Shown here piece by piece: positions 13,634 through 20,321 of a stretch of DNA of 23,882 nucleotides (the first letter of the stretch is position 1; every line of letters begins with the position of its first letter). Source of the stretch: an uncultured Collinsella sp. (GTDB lineage: Bacteria; Actinomycetota; Coriobacteriia; Coriobacteriales; Coriobacteriaceae); assembly GCA_900545665.1 (NCBI GenBank), contig UQZU01000030.1, forward strand, positions 1 to 23,882, read 5' to 3'. The notes under the pieces were generated by a model. The model was not told the origin of the DNA and made no database searches. It saw only the letters and a program-made list of their open reading frames with translations. A program made the position numbers and the translations under genes.

Positions 13634-15310
13634 ATGGCTGATTCTATGTTCCACCAGCCCGTTATGGGTCGTCGCGCCTTTGTCGGCGGCACCCTCGCTG
13701 CGAGCTCCATGGCTTTTCTTGCCGCATGCGGCAAGAAGGGCGGCGACGCTTCCGGTTCTGAGTCCGGTTCGACGCTGAACTTCTACATCAACAACCCGGT
13801 CTGCATCGACCCCTACAACGTCCAGGAGGACCAGGGCACTCAGGTCGAGTACCAGCTCTTTGATGCTCTGACCTCTTATGACGCCGAGAAGGGCAAGATC
13901 GTCCCGCTGGCTTGCGAGTCCTTTGAGGCCAACGACGACGCCACCGAGTTCACCTTCAAGATCAAGAAGGCCAAGTTCCACAACGGTGACGACGTTACCT
14001 CCAAGTCCTTCAAGCTCGCTTGGGAGCGTCTGGTCAACACCAAGTCGGCCATCGCTACCGAGTACGGCCCTTCCGAGGTCTCCTATCACCTTTCCATGGT
14101 CGAGGGCTATGACGACCTGCTTGCCGGTAACGCTACCGAGCTCAGCGGTGTTACTTGCCCCGACGATGAGACCCTCGTCGTCAAGCTGTCTTCCGCTTAC
14201 GCCGACTTCCCCTTCGTTGCCTCTCACCCGGCTCTGGCCCCGGTTCCCGAGTGCGCCGAGTCCGATGTCAAGAGCTTCTACCTTGCCCCGATCGGTAACG
14301 GCCCGTTCATGATGGACGGCAAGTGGGAGGATGGTCAGGAGATCAACCTCAAGAAGTTCGACGATTACTATGGCGACAAGGCCAAGATCGATGGCATCCA
14401 CTTCCAGGTCATCAAGGACATGGAGACCGCTTACAAGGAGTTCCAGGCCGGTAACCTCGATGTCTGCGACGTTCCCGTTGCTCAGATCGACGCTGCCAAG
14501 AAGGATCGCGGCGTGTCCAAGGACGGCTACACCATGGGTGACGGCGAGCGCATGCTGCTCGGCGCCGAGCCTTCCACCTACTACCTGACCTGCAACAACA
14601 CGGCCGAGCCGTTCAACAACGCCGACCTGCGCAGGGGTATCTCCCTGGCCATCAACCGTGAGGCCATCTGCAAGACCATCTTCAAGGGTACCCGTACTCC
14701 TGCCGACGGCATTGTTCCTCCGGGCATCGATGGCTACAAGGAGGGCGCATGGGAGTTCTGCGCCTATGACGTCGACAAAGCTAACGAGTACCTCGACAAG
14801 GTTGCTCCCGCTGGCGCTAACGGCGATCGTGGCATTAACGTGACTCTGTCCTACAACCAGGACGGTGGCCACAAGGAGATCATGGAGTCCATCATCGGCG
14901 ACCTCGCCAAGGTTGGCGTTACCGCTGTCTCCGATACCCCCGAGTGGTCTGCCCTGCTCGAGCAGTATCAGAACTTTAACTATCAGTTCGGTCGTCTGGG
15001 TTGGATTGCTGACTACCCGATCATGGACAACTTCCTGTATCCGCTGTTCCACTCCGACTCCCTCGGTGGCGACAACCGCTCTGGTTACAACAACCCCGAG
15101 TTCGACGCCAAGGTCGATGAGGCCCGTACCACGGTTGACGACGAAGAGCGCGTCGCTAAGATGCAGGAAGCCGATGCAATGGTCGCTGCCGACTGCCCGG
15201 TCATCCCGGTGATGTTCTACACGCACACCATCGCCGGCTCCGATCGCATCAAGCACCTCTATGTCGATCCGCAGAAGCACGCCGATCTGGGTACCGCTGA
15301 GCTCGCCTAA
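13634..15310 (+). CDS. oppA: Oligopeptide ABC transporter substrate-binding lipoprotein
   Basis: The 558-residue family-5 extracellular solute-binding protein captures peptides for import. The N-terminus is a lipoprotein signal: GRRAFVGGTLAASSMAFLAAC, with the lipobox LAAC placing the lipidated residue at Cys32. The RRAF pair before the hydrophobic stretch resembles a twin-arginine motif, so Tat export of a lipoprotein is possible. The mature protein opens with a Gly/Ser-rich linker and then the typical STLNFYINNPVCIDPYNVQEDQG start. The ATG at 13634 has AAGGAGG six bases upstream; the ATG at 13586 is rejected because it would bury the signal peptide. The full permease and ATPase set follows. 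Peptide preference cannot be read from the sequence. Confidence 0.94.
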   Translation: MADSMFHQPVMGRRAFVGGTLAASSMAFLAACGKKGGDASGSESGSTLNFYINNPVCIDPYNVQEDQGTQVEYQLFDALTSYDAEKGKIVPLACESFEANDDATEFTFKIKKAKFHNGDDVTSKSFKLAWERLVNTKSAIATEYGPSEVSYHLSMVEGYDDLLAGNATELSGVTCPDDETLVVKLSSAYADFPFVASHPALAPVPECAESDVKSFYLAPIGNGPFMMDGKWEDGQEINLKKFDDYYGDKAKIDGIHFQVIKDMETAYKEFQAGNLDVCDVPVAQIDAAKKDRGVSKDGYTMGDGERMLLGAEPSTYYLTCNNTAEPFNNADLRRGISLAINREAICKTIFKGTRTPADGIVPPGIDGYKEGAWEFCAYDVDKANEYLDKVAPAGANGDRGINVTLSYNQDGGHKEIMESIIGDLAKVGVTAVSDTPEWSALLEQYQNFNYQFGRLGWIADYPIMDNFLYPLFHSDSLGGDNRSGYNNPEFDAKVDEARTTVDDEERVAKMQEADAMVAADCPVIPVMFYTHTIAGSDRIKHLYVDPQKHADLGTAELA

Positions 15311-15406
15311 GAGTTTGCAGCTTCCGTGAGGGTCAAGTATTTACGTAGACCTCATGGGAAACATACAGTTCTCCCTAACCTGGGGTAAACTGGCTGATGG
15401 TAATTT

Positions 15407-15436
15407 TGGGATGCCGGTCTGGCGATCGGCATCCCA
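15407..15436 (+). terminator. Stem-loop between oppA and oppB
   Basis: TGGGATGCCG (15407-15416) and CGGCATCCCA (15427-15436) form a perfect 10-bp stem followed by TTTA. With only three Ts it is probably a leaky terminator or 3' stabiliser giving more OppA than permease. A second, bulged hairpin (about 15327-15354) lies closer to the oppA stop. Confidence 0.65.
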
Positions 15437-15466
15437 TTTAGGTTAATCCCTAGATAGGGGAGTGGT

Positions 15467-16504
15467 ATGGGTAAGTACATCGTTAAACGTGTGCTTCAGT
15501 TCATCCCGGTGTTTTTGGGCGTTACGCTGATTTTGTTCGCCCTCCAGAATATCGTGCCGGGAGATCCGATCAAGCTGATCGGTGGAGACAAGGCTCTGTC
15601 CCCCGAGGTGGAGCTTCAGCTTCGCGTCCGCTATCACCTGGTCCAGTCGGACGAGGACGGCAACGCGATCCTTGACGAGAACGGCGACCCCGTTCAAACG
15701 TCGCTCGTGGACCGTTACTTGTATTACATGAACGGCCTGCTTCATGGCGATCTGGGCAATTCGTATCAGCGCAAGCTGCCGGTTACGGAAATCTTTGCCC
15801 AGAAGTATCCGTATACGGTCAAACTTGCCGCGTGTGCCATCGTGCTCGAGGCAATCATGGGTATCGGTGCGGGTATCATTTCGGCGGTAAAGCGTTATTC
15901 CTTCTGGGATATTTTGGTAACGCTCACCACGTCGATCCTCGTTGCCGTCCCGGCCTTCTGGCTCGGTATGTTGCTGCAACTGTTCTTTGGCGTCATTCTC
16001 AAGGACGCCACGGGCGGTGCATTCTCCATGCCGATCTCGGGTGCCGGCGGTGCCAGCTCTCAGTATCAGGATTGGATGCACTATGTGCTTCCGACCATTA
16101 CGCTGGCTTCGGTTTCGACCGCTTATGCTGCCCGCATTATGCGCTCGCAGCTGCTTGACGTCATGAACCAGGATTACATTCGTACGGCAAAAGCCAAGGG
16201 TCTCTCCAATCGCGCGATCATCATCAAGCATGCGCTTAAGAATGCACTCATCCCCGTCGTTACCTATATTGGTGTCGACTTTGGCGGCATGCTTTCGGGC
16301 GCCATCCTGACCGAGACGGTCTTCAACTGGCCCGGTATCGGCTATGAGGTCTATCGCGCCATTAGCATGCGTGACTGGCCCATCGTTATGGGCGGCGTTA
16401 CGCTCATCGTCGTCGTCGTCATGGTGATCAACCTGCTCGTCGACATTAGCTATGCATTCCTCGACCCGCGCATCCGCCTTGGCGGTCCGTCGGATAAGGC
16501 CTAA
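15467..16504 (+). CDS. oppB: Oligopeptide ABC transporter permease OppB
   Basis: The 345-residue inner-membrane permease has the expected N-terminal membrane segment (about 8-30), several further segments, and the EAA coupling loop YIRTAKAKGLSNRAIIIKHA (237-256) that contacts the ATPase. The end, LDPRIRLGG, is typical of the family. It is longer than E. coli OppB (306 residues). Much of the excess appears to be an acidic stretch, QSDEDGNAILDENGDPVQTS (60-79), in the first extracytoplasmic loop. The ATG at 15467 follows AGGGGAG. OppC starts 14 bases after its stop. Confidence 0.95.
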   Translation: MGKYIVKRVLQFIPVFLGVTLILFALQNIVPGDPIKLIGGDKALSPEVELQLRVRYHLVQSDEDGNAILDENGDPVQTSLVDRYLYYMNGLLHGDLGNSYQRKLPVTEIFAQKYPYTVKLAACAIVLEAIMGIGAGIISAVKRYSFWDILVTLTTSILVAVPAFWLGMLLQLFFGVILKDATGGAFSMPISGAGGASSQYQDWMHYVLPTITLASVSTAYAARIMRSQLLDVMNQDYIRTAKAKGLSNRAIIIKHALKNALIPVVTYIGVDFGGMLSGAILTETVFNWPGIGYEVYRAISMRDWPIVMGGVTLIVVVVMVINLLVDISYAFLDPRIRLGGPSDKA

Positions 16505-16518
16505 GGGAGGTACGTCTC

Positions 16519-17454
16519 ATGCAGGAAACTGATCCTCAGTCTCAGGAGCTGGCTACCGCCACCAAGGCCGCATCTGCTCCCGCCAAGTCCCGCACGCTGT
16601 GGGGCGACGCTTTTAAGCGTCTTCGTAAGAACAAGCTCGCCGTTATCGGTGTCTGCTGGATCATCATCGTCGTTGTGGTTGCCCTGACCGCAGATCTGTG
16701 GGCTAAGCCCTGGCTCGGTTCGCCAACGGCTTCCGACTCGACCACCATGGCCGAGACGTCGCTGCTGGCTCCGTGTGCCGAGCACCCGTTTGGCACCGAC
16801 GCCCTTGGTCGTGACATTCTCGTCCGCGTTATCTACGGTGCGCGCGTTTCGCTGTCCGTCGGAATTATGGCCACTGCGATCTCCACGCTGATTGGTCTGG
16901 TCATGGGTGCTCTGGCCGGTTTCTACGGCGGCATCTGGGATACGATCATCATGCGCTGTGCGGACATCTTCCTGGCGTTCCCGTACGTGCTGTTCGTTGT
17001 CGCCATGATCGCCGTTATCGGCCGTGGTCTTCAGAACGTCTTTATCGCCATCGGCATTCTCGGCTGGCCTTCGATTGCGCGCGTCTTCCGCTCTGCGATC
17101 TTGACGGTCAAGGAAAACGACTATGTTGATGCTGCGCGCGCGATGGGTGCATCTGATGCTCGTATTGTTGTACGTCACATCTTCCCGAACTCCGTCGCCT
17201 CCATCGTGGTCTACGCGACCATGAACATTGGTGGCGCCATTCTGACCGAGTCCGCTCTGTCCTTCCTCGGCATGGGCGTTATTCCGCCTACGCCTTCGTG
17301 GGGCTCCATGATTCAGGACGGTCAGCAGTATCTTCTGACCGCTCCCTGGATGATGATCATGCCCGGTCTGGCAATTCTCTCGACGGTGCTCGCCTTCACC
17401 CTGCTGGGTGACGGTCTGCGCGACGCCCTCGACGTCAAGATGAAGGACGCATAA
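16519..17454 (+). CDS. oppC: Oligopeptide ABC transporter permease OppC
   Basis: The 311-residue permease partners OppB. It has an Ala/Lys-rich cytoplasmic N-terminus, a first membrane segment at about 40-58, and the family signature HPFGTDALGRDILVRVIYGA (89-108). The EAA loop is YVDAARAMGASDARIVVRHI (202-221), and the conserved FLGMGVIPPTPSWG motif lies near the end. GGGAGG (16505-16510) precedes the ATG. OppD begins 2 bases after its stop. Confidence 0.96.
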   Translation: MQETDPQSQELATATKAASAPAKSRTLWGDAFKRLRKNKLAVIGVCWIIIVVVVALTADLWAKPWLGSPTASDSTTMAETSLLAPCAEHPFGTDALGRDILVRVIYGARVSLSVGIMATAISTLIGLVMGALAGFYGGIWDTIIMRCADIFLAFPYVLFVVAMIAVIGRGLQNVFIAIGILGWPSIARVFRSAILTVKENDYVDAARAMGASDARIVVRHIFPNSVASIVVYATMNIGGAILTESALSFLGMGVIPPTPSWGSMIQDGQQYLLTAPWMMIMPGLAILSTVLAFTLLGDGLRDALDVKMKDA

Positions 17455-17456
17455 GG

Positions 17457-18548
17457 ATGAAGAAGAACAAGAACTATGTGGACCTGAAGGACCAGCCGGT
17501 TCCCGAGGGCCAGCATCTGCTCGAGGTCGATGACCTTAAGATGTATTTCCACACCGAGGATGGCGTCGTTCGCGCTGTCGACGGTGTGTCCTACACGCTC
17601 GATCGCGGCGAGACCCTGGGCGTCGTCGGTGAGTCCGGCTCCGGTAAGTCCGTGACCGCCATGACCATCATGGGCCTTATCTCGATGCCTCCGGGAAAGA
17701 TCGAGGGCGGTGACGTTCGCTATCGCGGTCGTTCTATCCTCGAGATGACCGAGGAAGAGATGCAGCACATTCGCGGTAACGATATCGCGATGATCTTCCA
17801 GGATCCTATGACCTCCTTGAACCCGGTCTATAAGATCGGCAAGCAGGTGGGCGAGGGCCTTCGTCTGCACCGTGGCTACTCCAAGCAGGAGGCGCTCAAG
17901 CGCGCTACCGAGCTTTTGGACCTCGTGGGTATCCCCGAGCCCGAGAAGCGCGTCAATGAGTATCCGCACCAGTTCTCCGGCGGTATGCGTCAGCGTGTCA
18001 TGATCGCTATGGCTCTTGCCTGCGATCCCGATATCCTGATTGCCGACGAGCCCACGACGGCTCTGGACGTTACCATTCAGGCTCAGATTATCGAGCTCAT
18101 GCAGGAAATGCAGGAGAAGAACGGCAACGCCATCATCATGATTACCCATGACCTGGGCGTCGTTGCCGATATGGCCGATAAGATCATGGTTATGTACGCC
18201 GGCCGTCCCGTCGAGTTCGGTACTGCTGAGGAAATCTTCTACGAGAGTCGCCACCCCTACACCTGGGGCCTTATCCGCTCCATCCCGGAGCAGGCCATCG
18301 AAGAGAAGAAGCCGCTTACGCCGATTCACGGCAACCCGCCTTCGCTCATGAACCTGCCTGAGGGCTGCGTCTTCTCTCCTCGTTGTCCCTATGCGACGGA
18401 CAAGTGCCGCAAGCAGCGCCCCGAGCGCGTTGTCACCGAGTCTGGTCATTACTCTGCGTGCCACTACTCCGGTGACCCCGAGTTCCTCAAGAACGCTCCT
18501 GAGACGTCCCGTACGCGCAAGGATTCCAAGAAGGGAGGCGAGGCGTAA
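17457..18548 (+). CDS. oppD: Oligopeptide ABC transporter ATPase OppD
   Basis: The 363-residue ATPase drives peptide import with OppF. Motifs are Walker A GESGSGKS (58-65), Gln115, signature FSGGM (173-177), Walker B ILIADEP with Asp197-Glu198, and H-loop His231. The C-terminal extension carries the four-cysteine motif (Cys304, 310, 317 and 335; GCVFSPRC then ATDKC then ACH). That motif binds an iron-sulfur cluster in the M. tuberculosis homologue, as I recall. This contrasts with the two Cys-less ATPases at the start of the window. A lysine-rich tail follows. The stop TAA shares its last A with the oppF start (TAATG). Confidence 0.96.
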   Translation: MKKNKNYVDLKDQPVPEGQHLLEVDDLKMYFHTEDGVVRAVDGVSYTLDRGETLGVVGESGSGKSVTAMTIMGLISMPPGKIEGGDVRYRGRSILEMTEEEMQHIRGNDIAMIFQDPMTSLNPVYKIGKQVGEGLRLHRGYSKQEALKRATELLDLVGIPEPEKRVNEYPHQFSGGMRQRVMIAMALACDPDILIADEPTTALDVTIQAQIIELMQEMQEKNGNAIIMITHDLGVVADMADKIMVMYAGRPVEFGTAEEIFYESRHPYTWGLIRSIPEQAIEEKKPLTPIHGNPPSLMNLPEGCVFSPRCPYATDKCRKQRPERVVTESGHYSACHYSGDPEFLKNAPETSRTRKDSKKGGEA

Positions 18549-19576
18549 TGGCAGATACCAACGAGCGTACTCCGCTGCTGAAGGTCGAGCACCTCTCTAA
18601 GGAGTTTCCCGCTGAGTCCGGCATGTTCGCCAAGCGCTTCTCCAAGCGTGTCGTCTCTGCCGTAAACGACATCTCTTTTGAGATTTATCCTGGCGAGACC
18701 TTTGGTCTGGTTGGTGAGTCTGGTTGCGGTAAGTCCACGACGGGCCGCACCATCATGCGCCTGACCAAGCCGACCGCCGGTAAGGTGTTCTTCCAGGGTA
18801 AAGATGTTGCCGAGATGAGCAAGCATGAGATCAAGGACATGCGTCGCGAGATGCAGTTTATCTTCCAGGATCCTTATGCTTCGTTGAATCCTCGTATGAC
18901 CATCGGCGAGATTGTCTCCGAGCCCATGACCATTCACGGCGTGGGCACCAAGGAGGAGCGCATTGAGCGTGTCCGCGAACTTCTCGACGTTGTCGGACTG
19001 AACCCCGAGCACATCAATCGCTATCCTCATGAGTTCTCCGGCGGTCAGCGTCAGCGTGTCGGCATTGCCCGCGCGTTCGCTCTGAAGCCTAAGCTGATCA
19101 TCTGCGACGAGCCGGTTTCCGCTCTGGATGTATCCATTCAGGCTCAGGTTTTGAACCTACTCAAGGAACTGCAGGACAAGTTCGGTACCGCGTATCTGTT
19201 TATTGCCCACGACCTGTCTGTTGTGCAGCATATCTCCGATCGCGTTGCCGTTATGTATCTGGGTAAGATGGTCGAGGTTTCGGACTGGAAGACGCTCTAC
19301 AGCGAGCCTCACCATCCGTACACGCAGTCGCTGCTGTCTGCCGTGCCGGTTCCCGATCCTGATATCCAGAAGACCCGCAAGCGCATCATCCTCGCCGGCG
19401 ATCCGCCGTCGCCGCTGGATCCGCCGACCGGCTGCCGTTTCCACACGCGCTGCCCGATCGCGCAGGGCATCTGCTCCGAGAAGCTTCCCGAGTTTAAGGA
19501 AGTTGCCCCGGGCCACTGCTGCGCCTGCCACTTCGCGGAGCCGTTCCCGATCAAGGAATCGCACATCGACCTGTAG
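18548..19576 (+). CDS. oppF: Oligopeptide ABC transporter ATPase OppF
   Basis: The 342-residue partner ATPase has Walker A GESGCGKST (56-64), Gln107 in IFQDPYASLNPR, signature FSGGQ (163-167), Walker B LIICDEP (183-189) and His221. The C-terminal extension contains Cys296, Cys302, Cys309 and a CCAC cluster at 324-327. A TAATG overlap with oppD indicates coupled translation. It is the last gene of the opp operon. No classical T-run terminator follows; instead a very large hairpin starts 15 bases after the stop. Confidence 0.96.
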   Translation: MADTNERTPLLKVEHLSKEFPAESGMFAKRFSKRVVSAVNDISFEIYPGETFGLVGESGCGKSTTGRTIMRLTKPTAGKVFFQGKDVAEMSKHEIKDMRREMQFIFQDPYASLNPRMTIGEIVSEPMTIHGVGTKEERIERVRELLDVVGLNPEHINRYPHEFSGGQRQRVGIARAFALKPKLIICDEPVSALDVSIQAQVLNLLKELQDKFGTAYLFIAHDLSVVQHISDRVAVMYLGKMVEVSDWKTLYSEPHHPYTQSLLSAVPVPDPDIQKTRKRIILAGDPPSPLDPPTGCRFHTRCPIAQGICSEKLPEFKEVAPGHCCACHFAEPFPIKESHIDL

Positions 19577-19590
19577 TCGGTTGTTTGTCC

Positions 19591-19722
19591 GGGCCCGTGC
19601 TGGACTTAGTTTTCAGAACGTCCTCGACCATGGAAACCCCCTTATCCTGCTCCTTCGGAGCTGCGGATAAGGGGGTTTCCTGGTCTGCGGAATGTTCTGA
19701 AAACTAAGTCCAGCACGGGCCC
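19591..19722 (+). repeat. 132-nt near-perfect hairpin element (family member 1)
   Basis: The outer arms are a perfect 29-bp inverted repeat (19591-19619 with 19694-19722). Inside comes an asymmetric internal loop, GTCCTCG (19620-19626) opposite CTGCGGAAT (19685-19693). The inner stem is ACCA/TGGT plus a perfect 16-bp stretch (19632-19647 with 19665-19680). The tip, TGCTCCTTCGGAGCTGC, folds on itself. No target-site duplication or coding capacity is seen. Lying just after oppF, it may double as a transcription-end structure. Confidence 0.85.
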
Positions 19723-19903
19723 TGCGGTAACTCGGCAGGGGGAGTGCGATTCCCTGATCGCTCACTTAGTTTAATAAGAAATTGAGCGAGGCCGGAGCTT
19801 TAGCTCCGGCCTCCCCATATAAGGGCTCGGCAAAGCCGAGTCACCAAATTTGCATCAGCCCCCACAATATGTCTGAGAACTGTGTCTGAAGTACGTATTT
19901 GCA
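19723..19903 (+). other. Gene-free stretch with three small hairpins
   Basis: Between the two large hairpins there is no credible gene. It contains a perfect 11-bp stem with TTTA loop (19788-19798 with 19803-19813), a 6-bp stem CTCGGC/GCCGAG (19826-19831 and 19835-19840), and a weaker GCGAT/ATCGC stem (19746-19750 and 19757-19761). None has a T-run directly behind it. The remainder (19841-19903) shows nothing recognisable. Confidence 0.6.
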
Positions 19904-20028
19904 GGCCCCGTATCGGTGTTGCCTCCCGGCGCATTCCGCAGGGGGAGCGATATTTCGCAGCACGAAGTGCGTAGCAAAATATCGCTCATGCCCGAGGACG
20001 CGCCGGGAGGCAACACCGATACGGGGCC
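19904..20028 (-). repeat. 125-nt near-perfect hairpin element (family member 2, inverted)
   Basis: The outer arms are again a perfect 29-bp inverted repeat (19904-19932 with 20000-20028) but with a sequence unrelated to member 1. The internal loop carries ATTCCGCAG (19933-19941) opposite CGAGGAC (19993-19999). These are the reverse complements of the member-1 loop motifs, so this copy lies in the opposite orientation. The inner stem is 11 bp (19945-19955 with 19977-19987), with a GCAC-GAA-GTGC tip. It ends 39 bases before the A/T palindrome of the tRNA-Leu promoter. Confidence 0.85.
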
Positions 20029-20066
20029 GGACATATAGATCTACCTGCGCATTTACAAATTCGTAA

Positions 20067-20115
20067 ACTTTTTTCTAAAAAGTGCTTGCACAGTTCTCGA
20101 ATCATAGGTTATTAT
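20067..20115 (+). promoter_or_regulatory. tRNA-Leu promoter with upstream A/T palindrome
   Basis: TTGCAC (20086-20091), an 18-base spacer and TATTAT (20110-20115) form a good sigma-70 type promoter. Two bases before the -35 sits the palindrome ACTTTTT-TCT-AAAAAGT (20067-20083), A/T-tract rich like an UP element. The same arrangement occurs before the tRNA-Gly at 23601. Confidence 0.75.
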
Positions 20116-20172
20116 CTTCCTCGTTGAACGCGCGGGTCCAACAGAACGAACTGCGAATCAACAACATAGCAT

Positions 20173-20262
20173 GTCGGAGTGGCGGAATTGGCAGACGCGC
20201 TAGCTTGAGGTGCTAGTGACCGCTTTTTGGTCATGCGGGTTCAAGTCCCGCCTCCGACACCA
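20173..20262 (+). tRNA. tRNA-Leu (anticodon GAG)
   Basis: The acceptor stem GTCGGAG (20173-20179) pairs with CTCCGAC (20252-20258), discriminator A, with CCA encoded (20260-20262). The anticodon stem CTAGC/GCTAG encloses TTGAGGT with anticodon GAG at 20207-20209, reading CUC/CUU. A long variable arm (TGACCGCTTTTTGGTCA) marks it as a class II tRNA, as expected for Leu. GGTTCAAGTCC forms the T arm. Confidence 0.97.
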
Positions 20263-20273
20263 TCGCATTTGAG

Positions 20274-20295
20274 AAGCCTCTTCGGAGGCTTTTTT
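20274..20295 (+). terminator. Terminator after tRNA-Leu
   Basis: AAGCCTC (20274-20280) pairs with GAGGCTT (20285-20291) around a TTCG tetraloop, with a run of six Ts (20290-20295). Confidence 0.9.
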
Positions 20296-20321
20296 GTTAC
20301 CGATAGACGGTGAGGTCCACG

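Noticed and set aside
19591..20028. The paired 29-bp arms as a CRISPR array or as terminal repeats of an insertion sequence
   Set aside because: The arms are inverted, differ between elements, have no spacers, and enclose only about 70 bases with no transposase; no target duplication was seen.
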